A DNA stretch of 64,000 bases, taken from the NCBI GenBank assembly GCA_021030915.1, contig JAGEMR010000013.1, positions 372,001-436,000 on the forward strand, given 5' to 3'. This DNA comes from Astrothelium macrocarpum. Lineage: Eukaryota; Ascomycota; Dothideomycetes; Trypetheliales; Trypetheliaceae. The translations under genes were made by a program, and so were the position numbers. Within the stretch, counting starts at the first letter, position 1; each line of letters begins with the position of its first letter. Positions 13,601 through 23,562 of the stretch are shown one piece after another. Below the pieces are notes generated by a model. That model did no database searches. It saw nothing but the letters and a program-made list of their open reading frames with translations, and was not told the origin of the DNA.

Positions 13601-14140
13601 AGAATCGCAACCAACGAGATGTCAAACGAAACAAGCATCTCATTCATTGGACCATGTTTCTGTGTGGATTGTGTCTTCCAAGCTCCTCTGTTCCGAACAG
13701 TGCGCTACTTATCCTTATCGATCTTGCACCAAGATTTCTGGATCAAAAAATTTTTGTTGGCAAATAGATCCTGAAATCGCTGCCGCGAGTATCTGAGCAT
13801 CTACTGGTGATGATTCTAAGTAAGCAATGTCATTCGCGATTCAGTCTTAGCCTCAAAATGAGCCATTTAAGCTCTGTGCAGCCTTGCGTCTACTTTGGTA
13901 CTTCTGTAGCGAATTTTCGGATATGCAGCTCGGCCATTCCTGATAGCCAAGGCTGAAGCCCCTCCTCTTATTTTAATCAGCCAGCCTTCTCCAATCCATC
14001 TCCTTTGACGGTCCTCTCTATATTGTCTCTATCCAAGAATTGCTTCACTGTCAGTGAGACGTCGTATAGAACACTCTATAGCTGCGTTTCAAGCTACGAG
14101 ACGAACTTGACTGCACCAGGCATTTGTCACGAACCGCAAT
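10651..14140. other. Gene-poor 3.5-kb gap
   Basis: This is the longest gene-free stretch of the window. Frames at 10907-11405 and 12690-13058 have no recognisable domain and no splice partners that I could find. The part at 11050-11400 is GC-rich, whereas 11850-12500 is AT-rich. No terminal repeats or transposase-like frames were seen. Confidence 0.5.
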
Positions 14141-15609
14141 ATGTTCCGAAGCGCTTCACCAAATCCAAAACGGAATGTATGTAATTACAGCTGGTTCATC
14201 CTGAGTGCTGTAGTTTTGTATTCTGAACTTTATGAAAACAGATTCGGGAAACTTCGGATAGATCGATCGTGAAGGCAGAGAAGTGGTTAAAACTTCCACG
14301 AGATCTCAGGAAGGAACGTATCAGCAGCACTGCTAAGGACAATTCTGAACGTGCTACTCTCCATGAAGCGAATGCACTAGCCAGTCCACGCGTGCTCCCC
14401 CATGAACACATCCTATCAAAAGAATATGCTACTTTTCGTATCACTAGTTTGCATGAAGCTATTAGAGGACGACACATCGAGATTCTACGGAAACTGCTTC
14501 GACGTGGAGCAAACCCCAATACTGTCCACGGGCAGGGCATTACCCCTCTCCATGTTGCTGTCAGAGAAGGAGACCTCGAAATCTGCCTTGAACTTCTTTC
14601 CAATGATGCAAATCCTAACATTCCGGACATTTGGGGTCTTACCGCACTGGAAGTTGCATTCAGAGCCGGTCACGCTGAAATGTGCGATTGTCTTGTCACT
14701 CATCGCGCAAATCCCAATCAGATCTTTGCAGATGGCTCCAGTGTGCTTTTTTGGGCTGCCAACGCAGGGCATGTCAAACTATGTGAGAATCTTCTTTCTG
14801 CAGGGGCAAATCCCAATCTAGGATCTGTGACCGGGCTCGTTCCACTTGATATTGGCGCCAACCCAAGCCATTCAGCTGTGCAACAGTGTCTTCTTCAAGG
14901 CTATGTGAATATTCTGAAGAAAAAATCGACTGAAGGCTCTGAGAGTAGCTCCATTGATCAGTTCATTGCGCAATCCTTAGAAGTGATGATCAGAACATAT
15001 GCCAGACAGAACTTTAAGTTGGGATCCGAATTGCAACCTTACATGGACACAATCACACGCTTCGTTAGGTCGGCGACGAACCGAACGGAAGATGACAGAA
15101 GTCAAATAGAAGATGAAATGCCTGCGACTGTACTTGTAGATACTCTTACAGAAGGGTTTCCGCCCTCTCGTGATCGACAGTCTAACGAAGAAAGGCTGAC
15201 TGCAGACTTCTTGACCATTTCAAAACATGTAGAGAAAAGGCACTGTTATGTCGCAAGACTTTTTCAAGACTTCTTGCAGGAGTTTTACCCTGACTATGGA
15301 CATGAGTTATGCCAATGGACACGGACTCTTAACGAGATATTGAGTGAACGCGGATATTTGCACGCAGAACAGAAGGACCGAAGGCGTGCAAAATCGAAGG
15401 ACCAAAGGCGTACAGAACGGAAGGACCGAAGGCGTTCAGAATGGAAGTACCGAAGACTGCCCATTCACTATATTTCGTCATCTCGAGGTAATACATCGAT
15501 GTTTGCTATTTTGACAGGAGGTTACAACGGGGCTACTTTGACGGTAAACATATGCGCCAATTTCGACGAGCTCGCCCGCGAAGTACGGGACATCTTGACG
15601 TGGATTTAA
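14141..15609 (+). CDS. Ankyrin-repeat protein, N-terminal half of an interrupted gene
   Basis: A 12-codon first exon (14141-14176) begins with ATG and joins in phase across a 65-nt GT-AG intron to the long frame opening at 14242. The frame stops with TAA at 15607-15609. Residues of about 80-225 form four to five ankyrin repeats with the recurring loop GANPN and helices such as TPLHVAVREGDLEICLELL. These repeats mediate protein binding. A basic stretch rich in KDRRR follows near the end. The frame then halts, while the next frame (+1) continues at once with sequence of the same style, so this half and the following frame very likely belong to one protein of about 1,090 aa. I do not recognise the region after the repeats. 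The short first exon is plausible but unproven. Confidence 0.65.
15365..15458 (+). repeat. 24-bp tandem coding repeat, about four units
   Basis: Four consecutive 24-bp units, each containing GGAAGGACCGAAGGCGT or a near copy, encode basic octapeptides of the KDRRR type. They lie just upstream of the frame interruption in the ankyrin gene. Confidence 0.8.
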
Positions 15610-15613
15610 TGTT

Positions 15614-17476
15614 TTGAAGGCTCCGGAGATCGGATGCGGCGTTCGCATATGTGTTCCGCGGACTTCACAGTATAGTGTTTGGCAAAACCTCGAACATGAA
15701 CCATTCCTATTCGATTTGGGAACATATTTCGAATTTAAATCTGACGAGGACGGGTCGCACTGCTGGACAAAGTTGTTTTGTGATGCTGCTGTAATACCGA
15801 TGCCACTGGCTCCACCAAAAGAGATATGCAAAGAGGACGGCCTGGAGATAGGCTTCATGCTGCTTTGCGAAATCGCCTCTCTTCGTAAAGCAATGAGGAC
15901 GAACAGTGGTATAGTTCTGTATGGATTTGACCAGGCTCTGGTCCCATTAGTTCCGGCTGCACGGAGGCGCTGGCATTTGGTAGAAACCAAAAATAAGCAG
16001 ATAACACAACGGCGAATTGAGAAAAGGCTCGATGCTCTGGGGCTTCAGGTCGAAACTGAGCTTGCAGAAGAATATTGGTCTGGCATGGTCTATGTTGGAA
16101 CATTAGTAAATGATAATTCAGGAGGAAACAGGCGAGTCAGGTCAGCCTTTGAGGCAAATCCACGTGCTCAAGTTGCCATTCAGCTTCAAATACGGACTGT
16201 GCAAGCGAATCCAGTTCAAACCGAGCAAGTTCCCCCCGTACAGACTGGACAGGTAGGGCTTCAATCACGCACGGAGCAAGAAGGGCAACATGGAATCGAT
16301 CAACTCGTTGCTGGAGCTTGCCGAACAATACATGTGTCGCTCGATTGTAATGCACCAGACCTGGCCCTTGCCAATGATCTTGCAAATCCGTCGGGAGTCG
16401 AGGCAGCAGGTGAAGTCGAGCAATTGTCCGAAAGAAATGTAGGAACAGACTGGAATTTTCAGTCCGGCGCAGAGCATTTTGCCTCTCTGAAATTCCAGCG
16501 GGGATATAGAAAAGAAAAAAAATTCAGAAGGGTTCCGGTGGTGCAGAAGCACACACGAGCCGACGACTTCGAAAGGATTCTCGTAGCTGCGGAACACATG
16601 CCGTGTATAATCTGGGATCAAAGCGCTAGGAAAGGTTGGCTAGTCCGGCTTGTGTCAGTTCTACTTTTTGCCTTTTTGCGCAAAGTCGAGGATATGAGGT
16701 ACAAATTTGAGTTCAAGTGCAATGGAGAAATGGATGAGGAGGATTGGCAGGAAAAGGAGCTTTCCTATATGGATCATTCCAGTGCCGAACATCGACAGCC
16801 TGAATTGGGACGTGCAGCCGCAGCGACTTTGAGACGTAATTATGCATCGAGGGTATGTGGTGCCAATGGCCAGCGCTGGAGTTATACGAAGTCATTCGAC
16901 GATTTGGTGCGTGACATTTGGGAGGGAATGTGTGATGGATCGGACTTGTGCCTAGGAGATGGTAGACGACTTCAGCAGGAAGGACGTCCATTGGGATACA
17001 ATCTCCAGGAACCTATGTACGGCAAGCAAGTCATACTCCGGGGGCTTCCAGTAAACGACGGGATCAAACGTTGGAAGCCAATCGCAGAAGCTGAGAACAC
17101 ACAAGTCGTCTTTTGCAATCGGCTTGGTGTTGTCTGGGATTGCTTGTGCAAGTTGGGCGTGTGTTCGGCTTCAAAGTGGATCTTACAGCCGCCTGAAGAA
17201 AGTTTGACCGGTTTGTTTGAAGATTTCAAGACCATGTATACTGAAGATTTGGTACAAATCTTGAAGACGCCACGTGACGTCCACCCATTTTCCAGTACGC
17301 TGTCCATTGATGGTATAAGAGAGGACCAAGAGGACCGATACGCCCGGATCTACGGCTTCAGGCTTGCTGAGAAACCCAAAAGGTTGCGGAAGAAAACACC
17401 AATCCACCGTGTACAAGCGAACTTTGAAGGCTGCCGAGCGCTCCACCCCGAATGTTCTTATTTAATCTCAATTTAG
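15614..17476 (+). CDS. C-terminal half of the interrupted ankyrin gene, unknown function
   Basis: This frame is open from 15599 and stops with TAG at 17474-17476; the start given is only the first start-like codon (TTG), not a believable initiator. It encodes about 620 residues. Visible blocks are VLYGFDQALVPLVP followed by RRRWHLVETKNKQI near residues 100-135, a Gln/Val-rich linker near 200-220, and HMPCIIWDQSARKGWLV near 330, which resembles a block seen in large fungal ankyrin and signalling-like proteins of unknown role. No catalytic motif was recognised. The frame lies five bases after the stop of the ankyrin half in the +1 frame. A one-base indel in the genome or assembly would fuse them; so would a 37-nt GT-AG intron at 15583-15619. 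I cannot decide between these. Confidence 0.6.
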   Translation: MKAPEIGCGVRICVPRTSQYSVWQNLEHEPFLFDLGTYFEFKSDEDGSHCWTKLFCDAAVIPMPLAPPKEICKEDGLEIGFMLLCEIASLRKAMRTNSGIVLYGFDQALVPLVPAARRRWHLVETKNKQITQRRIEKRLDALGLQVETELAEEYWSGMVYVGTLVNDNSGGNRRVRSAFEANPRAQVAIQLQIRTVQANPVQTEQVPPVQTGQVGLQSRTEQEGQHGIDQLVAGACRTIHVSLDCNAPDLALANDLANPSGVEAAGEVEQLSERNVGTDWNFQSGAEHFASLKFQRGYRKEKKFRRVPVVQKHTRADDFERILVAAEHMPCIIWDQSARKGWLVRLVSVLLFAFLRKVEDMRYKFEFKCNGEMDEEDWQEKELSYMDHSSAEHRQPELGRAAAATLRRNYASRVCGANGQRWSYTKSFDDLVRDIWEGMCDGSDLCLGDGRRLQQEGRPLGYNLQEPMYGKQVILRGLPVNDGIKRWKPIAEAENTQVVFCNRLGVVWDCLCKLGVCSASKWILQPPEESLTGLFEDFKTMYTEDLVQILKTPRDVHPFSSTLSIDGIREDQEDRYARIYGFRLAEKPKRLRKKTPIHRVQANFEGCRALHPECSYLISI

Positions 17477-18119
17477 TGTCAGACAAAACGTCGAATACGC
17501 TGAAGGATCAACGCTTGGGCGTTGTCTGTCCATTTGGCTGCATCTCGTCTCTTCACATTTATGTACGTACTAAGTGTTGAGAAAATTCCAGCTCTGGAGC
17601 AAGCCTGAAAGTCCAAGAATTTTGAAATTAGGTAGCACCGGGGGTTGCTGTAAACACATCGCGGGCCTGAAGGAGTGTGATTAGCTATACGTGATCCGGA
17701 AAGACTTTTGACATGATGACGAGGGGCCGAAAACACGGAGGCGTACATCGGGAGTCCTAGTGAGACCTGTGTCGCTTATTTTTCGTGAGGTTTTACCTGT
17801 CATGTGTGTTGCGAGTTTAAGAATTCAAGACCTGGCTCGTGGTATTGTTACGCCGACCGAGTTTGGCAAGCGTGGGGGGCGCACTTAGGGTAAAGCAGCG
17901 GGTATCCGGAAGCATCAAATTTCCGCGGGAAGTCCATGCCATTGGTGTACAAGCTGGCAACAGATAACTTTAATAGCTTGTCTTTGGGGATCCGAATCCA
18001 AATGAGGAAAACTATGCGTAAGTGGATCGATATCAGTTTACATCGCAAGCCGCTGCGATCATTGGATTCAACTTTTCTCAACTCGTCCCTTCCATCATCG
18101 CATATTTTCATCGGCCAAT
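17477..18119. other. Intergenic, upstream of O-methyltransferase
   Basis: This gap of about 640 bp separates the ankyrin gene end from the methyltransferase start. No conserved frame or RNA gene was seen. The frame that ends in the methyltransferase start is open for at least 20 codons upstream of the chosen ATG, so a further upstream start or exon is possible. Confidence 0.45.
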
Positions 18120-19705
18120 ATGGTCCTTTCTTTGCATCTTGTTCCTCTGTATGACAACGCACGCCGTTATGCAATCAGCCTCTTGCGATCATTGGCCGCC
18201 AGTCTGGAGACCCCGGACGAGGCCGTATTCAATCTCGTCGTCAGCTCGGTATTGACGTATCCGCGTAACACAGAAAATGCAGCTGACCGCGATCGTGTAG
18301 GGCGAACAAATGATGTGTGTCAGGATAGCCCTTGACTTGGACATCTTTGAACATCTTGTGAAAAGAGATCCTTGTACAGTAACTGAGATCGCAAAAGTGA
18401 CCGATGCAGAAGTCTTACTCCTCTCGAGACTTTTGCGCTCTCTGGCTGCTATAGGATTCGTTAGAGAACTTAAGGATGATACGTATGCGCCGTCATATAT
18501 AAGTTATCTTATGCTGAAGCCAAATGTACGCGCTGGATGTAAGCATTGGTAAGAGATCTGCGTATTCTTAGGATTTCCACCCATCTCTCAACCAACGCTT
18601 CTATGCCTGCGTACATTTGTAGCAATCTCTTTTTTGGCGGGACAAAGACACACCCGTCTCGATTCGGACCAAAGAGAGTAGATGAAAGGAATAGGACAGG
18701 AATTGTTCGAAGAAAAGAAGGCTTTCTTTAGACTTTCATATGCTCAGATGTCCTGGTTGAGATACTTGAATTTCCTGCTCCAAACAATCTCCTTATTCTC
18801 TTAAACAGGTCTCTTGGATTTTTCTTCCGCATATTGTGCTCGATGATTCTTTTCGTCCCACTAACCATCCTATAGGTATGATCAAGGCTTGCCCGCTCTC
18901 GCAGCCTCGCCAGCATACTTTAAGTCAAACGGGTACAAGTCGCCGCCTCATAGCACCAAAGGCCCTATTCAATATGCCTTCAATACCCCGCTCGAGAGCT
19001 ACCAATACTGGCAGACACAGCCAGAAGTTCTGGATAATTTCCATACCTTCATGCAGGGCCATTTTACAGGTAAACGCCTTGACTGGCTTGAGTGGTTTCC
19101 TCTGCAATCTGCCATCCTTTCTGGCTATTTAGCGGAGCAAGGGCCATATTTGCTTGTTGATGTAGGCGGTGGGAGGGGTCATCAAGCTCATAGTGTGAAG
19201 ACCAAGTTTCCTAGGGCCCCAGGAACGGTGGTGTTGGAAGACTTGCCGCAAGTTATCGATAGTGGAGCAGAAATTCATCCCGATATCGTGAAGGTGAAAC
19301 AGAATTTCTTTGAGGAAAACAGCGTCAAAGGTATTCAGGTTCCTACCGATCTTGATAGTGACTTCTATCATACTAATACCTATGCTAGGAGCTCGCGCGT
19401 ACTTCCTGGCACACGTTATGCACAACTGGCCGACAGATGAGTGTGTCCAAATTTTGAAGAACATTCGCGATGCAATGACCCCAGGTTACTCCAAAATGCT
19501 CATCTGTGATCTCATTCTGCCAGATGTGGGGGTCACTCAGCGAGAGGCGGTGCTGGATTGGGGCATGCTGACGTTGCATTCGGGCATGGAGCGCAGCAAG
19601 AAACAATGGAAGGATCTGGCCGAGCGGGTGGAATTGAGAGTAGAAAGGCTTTGGATGCCCCCGGGAGAAGGGGATGGAATTGTGCAACTTGTTCGGGATG
19701 ACTGA
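18120..19705 (+). CDS. SAM-dependent O-methyltransferase (COMT-like, secondary-metabolism type)
   Basis: Four exons (18120-18248, 18301-18548, 18876-19330, 19389-19705) encode 382 aa in phase. The 52-nt first intron carries a CTGAC branch site, and the 327-nt second intron is unusually long. Residues 1-125 form the winged-helix dimerisation part, with LETPDEAVF and RIALDLDIFEHL. The SAM-binding motif VDVGGGRGH lies near residues 218-226. The catalytic His is about residue 289 in HNWPTDE, where most relatives have HDWP. These enzymes transfer a methyl group from SAM to hydroxyls of polyketides or phenolics, as in the sterigmatocystin 8-O-methyltransferase family. No PKS, NRPS or P450 flanks it, so it may be an orphan tailoring enzyme. 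The start is the first ATG before conserved sequence and could lie further upstream. Confidence 0.85.
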
Positions 19706-20183
19706 TGCAAAGAAACATGGTGGGCCATAGGATGTGGGGTTAGTGTGATGATGAGACTCCAGCGAAACCGTCGAAGGGATCTGGAGTGTGGTGAACCCGA
19801 AGTTGTGTGGAGATTGATTCAATATTCTTCCGAGATGAAACAGGTTGAGCCATTGATCGGAGTTGGGAAGCTGTATGTTTTAGAATGATCAGAGTGCTTC
19901 TGAAAAGAATCCTGTGGCGAGTTTCCTAGAAAAGCCTGTGGTAGAGACGACAACAACAACAACGACACTCATTTTATGAACTTGCAATCAACATCCGATA
20001 CATGTCTGGGAGTCTCCTGAGATCATCAAAGACTCAATCAATATATTGAGAATGGGATCAAAATCCGATATCACCATTCGGACCAGTTGAACCTCGTCAC
20101 TTGCTATACACTCCATTCAAGCTCCAGACCATCTCCCAAAATCCAATCATTACTTCCACCTCCCTCAAGCATGCCCAGCACAC
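19706..20183. other. Convergent intergenic region with CAA run
   Basis: This gap of 478 bp lies between the 3' ends of the methyltransferase and SET-domain genes. A short imperfect (CAA)n run sits near 19948-19966. No gene was seen. Confidence 0.5.
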
Positions 20184-22844
20184 TCAAGCCTCAGCCTCAA
20201 TAGCCTTGATCGTCTTCTTCACCGTCCTCTTCTTCCTCATCACCGCACGCTGCATCTCATCCGCCCTCGCACGCTTCGATCCCGCAATCAGCCGATCAAA
20301 CGCACTCTCGATCCCGCTCGCAGATCCCGCAATCTCATCCGCAAACGAATCCATCCCCTCCACCTCAGCCTTCTCCCCTCTATCACTCCCCAACAACGCG
20401 CTCTTCTCTTCCTCCTCCTCCTCCGGCAGCATCAGTTGAAACCCCACATCCAACATCTCTCCCTTCCCATCCTCGCCGTTTCCCTCGGACGATCGCGCAG
20501 GAGAAACCGCCTCCTCCTGATCCACCGCCAACGTCTCTTTCACCCCTCCCACATCATCCTTCCGCTGCGCCCCCCTCCCCGCCAATTTCGTAAGCTTCCG
20601 CGTCGCCACCGTCCCACGCCTCTTCACGGTCCGCGTGACGGTCTTACTCACGCGCACCGTCGTCGTCGTGGCGAGCGTGTGGCGGCGTCGACGACGCGCG
20701 GTGGCAGCATTAGCGGAACTGCTTGTGTTTGTGAGAATGGGTTTCTTCTCCGGAGCAGATGGAGAAGAAGAGGAGAAGCTAGGTTCCGTGGAGGGCGTGG
20801 AGGACAGCGCTGCAGGTCCCGTGCCGCGGCGGGCCAGACGAGCTGCACGCGCGTCGTTTTCCTTGTTGGCTTTCTCTTGCTTTTGGTTCTCGGTTTGGAT
20901 GCGGGAGAGCTCGGCGGCGTGGAGAGCGCTGGCGAGGCGAGCTTTGGTGGTGGCGTAAGCGCTTTGGGCGGCTGATTTGAGTGTTTTTGCTTTCTTGACA
21001 GGACGCTCGGCTTCGCTAGCGACAGAGTCCGCGCGCTTGAGAACCGTAGACAGTTTGCGTTTGGTCCCATTGGTAGAGGAGCTACTACCGCTGCCGGGAG
21101 CTTCTTTCTTCGGCTTGGGAGCGTCGCGAGTTCGAGGGCCAAGGACACCACGGCAAGATGGAGCGCCACAGCGGCACTCCTGGACGTTCTGGGAAGAGAA
21201 AGGGTCGAAGTTGTAGTCGTAGGTTAATTCCTCGCCAACGAGAATGCCATCGTCGCCGGCGAATAGCGCCATACGTGGCTCTCCGTTGACTTTCCATTGT
21301 TCCATGCGGCAGTTTGGTTCGCAGGAATGATTGACAAAACGGGCCATGGAGCCACGGGTAGCGTCGATAATCATACCTTGTTCAAATTCCATGAGGTAGT
21401 AGCACTGTAATCAACTCAGCTAGAATCCATAAAGCAATGTCATTGAGCATGCAAACCCTGTTGTCCTTGTATTCATTTCTCATCCTGTTCTCACACTCTT
21501 CCTGTGTAATAATCTCTCCGGCATATTCCATAATAATCTGATTCGGACGAAAAGTCCTGTTCGCTCTAACACCCCAACCTCTATCAGCCGTCATCATCAC
21601 ATCAACACCAACGTTGAATTTTCCGCCTTTTCTGACACGATCCTTCAAGTCTGCGAAGTTGCGGTTCCGGCAGTGTTCAGGACCGACGTTGCAATTGGTC
21701 TCGTCACACTCGTAATACATCATCACGTTGTGGCAATTTTCTCCACAACCTTCTTCGGGAGTACACATACAGAGTGAAGGAGCCAACGGCTTGTGCTTTC
21801 GCCAGTGATCAGCAGCAGCGCCTACAAAGCGATCTGGAAAGCATTAATCAGCCAGTAGCATATGTAGTTGAAGGAAATTGGCCTACTCCTCTTGACCTTC
21901 TTCCACTCATCAGCCTTTGGCGGTCCGGTCATTAGTGGATTGCAGACGAAGAAAGGTAATTTAAAGTCTCGACCATTTTCCAAAAGTCGTTCTCCAGCAA
22001 ACATTGGTTGTGGAAGCGTCTTGTTCTCGGGAATTGGAGTATTTACAGCATTGGAAGCACTCCTTTTCTTGTTCTTCTTCTCATTGAAACGAGGGTTAAA
22101 GTGGCGGTCTTGACCAGCATACAAGCCTTGCGTGACGTACCGATTGACGAGTTTTCGTTGTTTCTTTCTATCGTTTAGTTCCCATGGCGCTGGATCACGG
22201 TACTTGTTTGGGCTGTCCGTTTTCACCTTTTTGGTAGTCGGTTCGAGACCCTCGTTGCTTGGTGTAGAGTTGAGTCTTGGCCTTAGACTAGCCCCATGTG
22301 TGCTTTTTAGCGTTTCAATCCTTTCTTTGCTGGATTCCAGAGCCTCTCGACCTCGCTTGCCTAGGACTGAAGCTACCGAAGTGACGGCTTTGGCGGCTGC
22401 TTTTGCAGCAAGATTCAGTCGAGCAGTTCGTGCTTTCTTACTGGGCTGTTTGACAGCCAGCTTCCTCAGCGCATCTCCAGGCATTACATCAACCGTCCAA
22501 TCAAGGTTGAGCTTATCAATACTCTTCTGAACAATGTCTTGGTTTGAGTGCTCGCGATTATTGACAAGTGTCTGTCCTGAGATATTCCGGGCTCCTTTTG
22601 TAGCTCCGCTTCGCCGTACTGTAGTATTAACATCCTCTTCTATGAAGCGTGATGTACGTCTGGTAGAGGTCGACCGCTTTGGCGTGGTTGCTTGGCGCTT
22701 TTGGTCGGAGCGTTGCTTAGGGATGCGGTCTGTGAGGGTGGTCAAGCTTTCATTGTCTTCCTGTAGCGGCAAGACTGTAATGCAATTTGACTCGTCCGAG
22801 TCTGACGCGTCCGAAGGGACGCGTGCCATGTCTATCGACGCCAT
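20184..22844 (-). CDS. SET-domain histone lysine methyltransferase, ASH1-like (H3K36 type)
   Basis: Three exons (22844-21887, 21833-21457, 21404-20184) encode 851 aa; introns of 53 and 52 nt join in phase. Residues 1-330 are basic and disordered. A cysteine-rich AWS domain starts near residue 341 (CMCTPEEGCGENC, then a CDETNC cluster). The SET domain follows at about 385-512 with GWGVRA, EYAGEI, the NHSCEPNC core at 470-477 and YDYNF. A post-SET zinc cluster CRCGAPSC is at 522-529. The order AWS-SET-postSET is that of ASH1/SET2 enzymes, which methylate histone H3 Lys36. SET2 proteins also carry WW and SRI domains, which I do not see, so ASH1 is preferred. The tail of about 320 residues is rich in Lys, Ser and Glu. 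It is probably nuclear. Confidence 0.85.
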
Positions 22845-23562
22845 GGTAAAGGTAAACTTTGTTCGAGTAGCTACCCCTCTGATTTCGCGTAGTACTTTAC
22901 GCGCCTGGGGAGATGGTTAAAAACAAGAAATGATTTGCTACGGAAAGCCAATTGAAGACAGCTTGGTCGACTATCCACAACCAAGAGAACAGTACTAAAA
23001 GAAAAGCTGTGGTCAGTGCGAATGGGGGTGGAGGTGAGGAGAGTAAGATGGTGGCAGGTATAAACAACACGCATGAAGCTAACCAATTAAATTCCGGTGT
23101 TGCAACAACAACGCATTCCAATCTTGGAAATGCTTGAAGAAGCGCCCGAACTCTTCGAATTAAGACATTCGAATATACGAGAAAGACAACAAAGAAGAAC
23201 AAATCAGAAATCATACTAAATCAGTCTTGGCAATGAGTAATTGCGCTTGCCAAATGGACGGATCCACTTATTTTTTTGGAAGCATCAGAGACCATTGATC
23301 TCTAGAGCTATGTTGAGATGCCTCTCGATCAATTTGAAAGCACTGCCAGACTTTGTTCGTAGTCGCCCACTTCTACCACAATTTACAGTAACGTGATTCC
23401 ATTAATTTCCAGAACTACAGGTATGGGGGTATCAACGATCTACACGCTACAATACATATGCAATTACAATAATGACCAGCTGCCCAAACCAAGGCAGTCA
23501 GTCTTGGATCCACCAGCTAAATCGTACACCATCTTACAAACCAAAGCTCTTGAGCTCAGCTA
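22845..23562. other. Intergenic upstream of SET-domain gene
   Basis: This 718-bp gap carries the promoter side of the SET-domain gene and the 3' side of the palmitoyltransferase gene. I see no conserved frame, RNA gene or clear core promoter element. Confidence 0.5.

Noticed and set aside
12690..13602. Frames at 12690-13058 and 13360-13602 as a possible gene
   Set aside because: No domain and no splice pair joining them in phase was found.
20436..20975. Open frame of 179 aa on the plus strand
   Set aside because: It lies antisense inside the SET-domain gene's Lys/Ser-rich tail and has no domain; the minus-strand gene explains the region.
22240..22265. B-box-like GGTTCGAGACC, possible tRNA
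   Set aside because: It lies within coding sequence of the SET gene and no A-box or cloverleaf arms were found.
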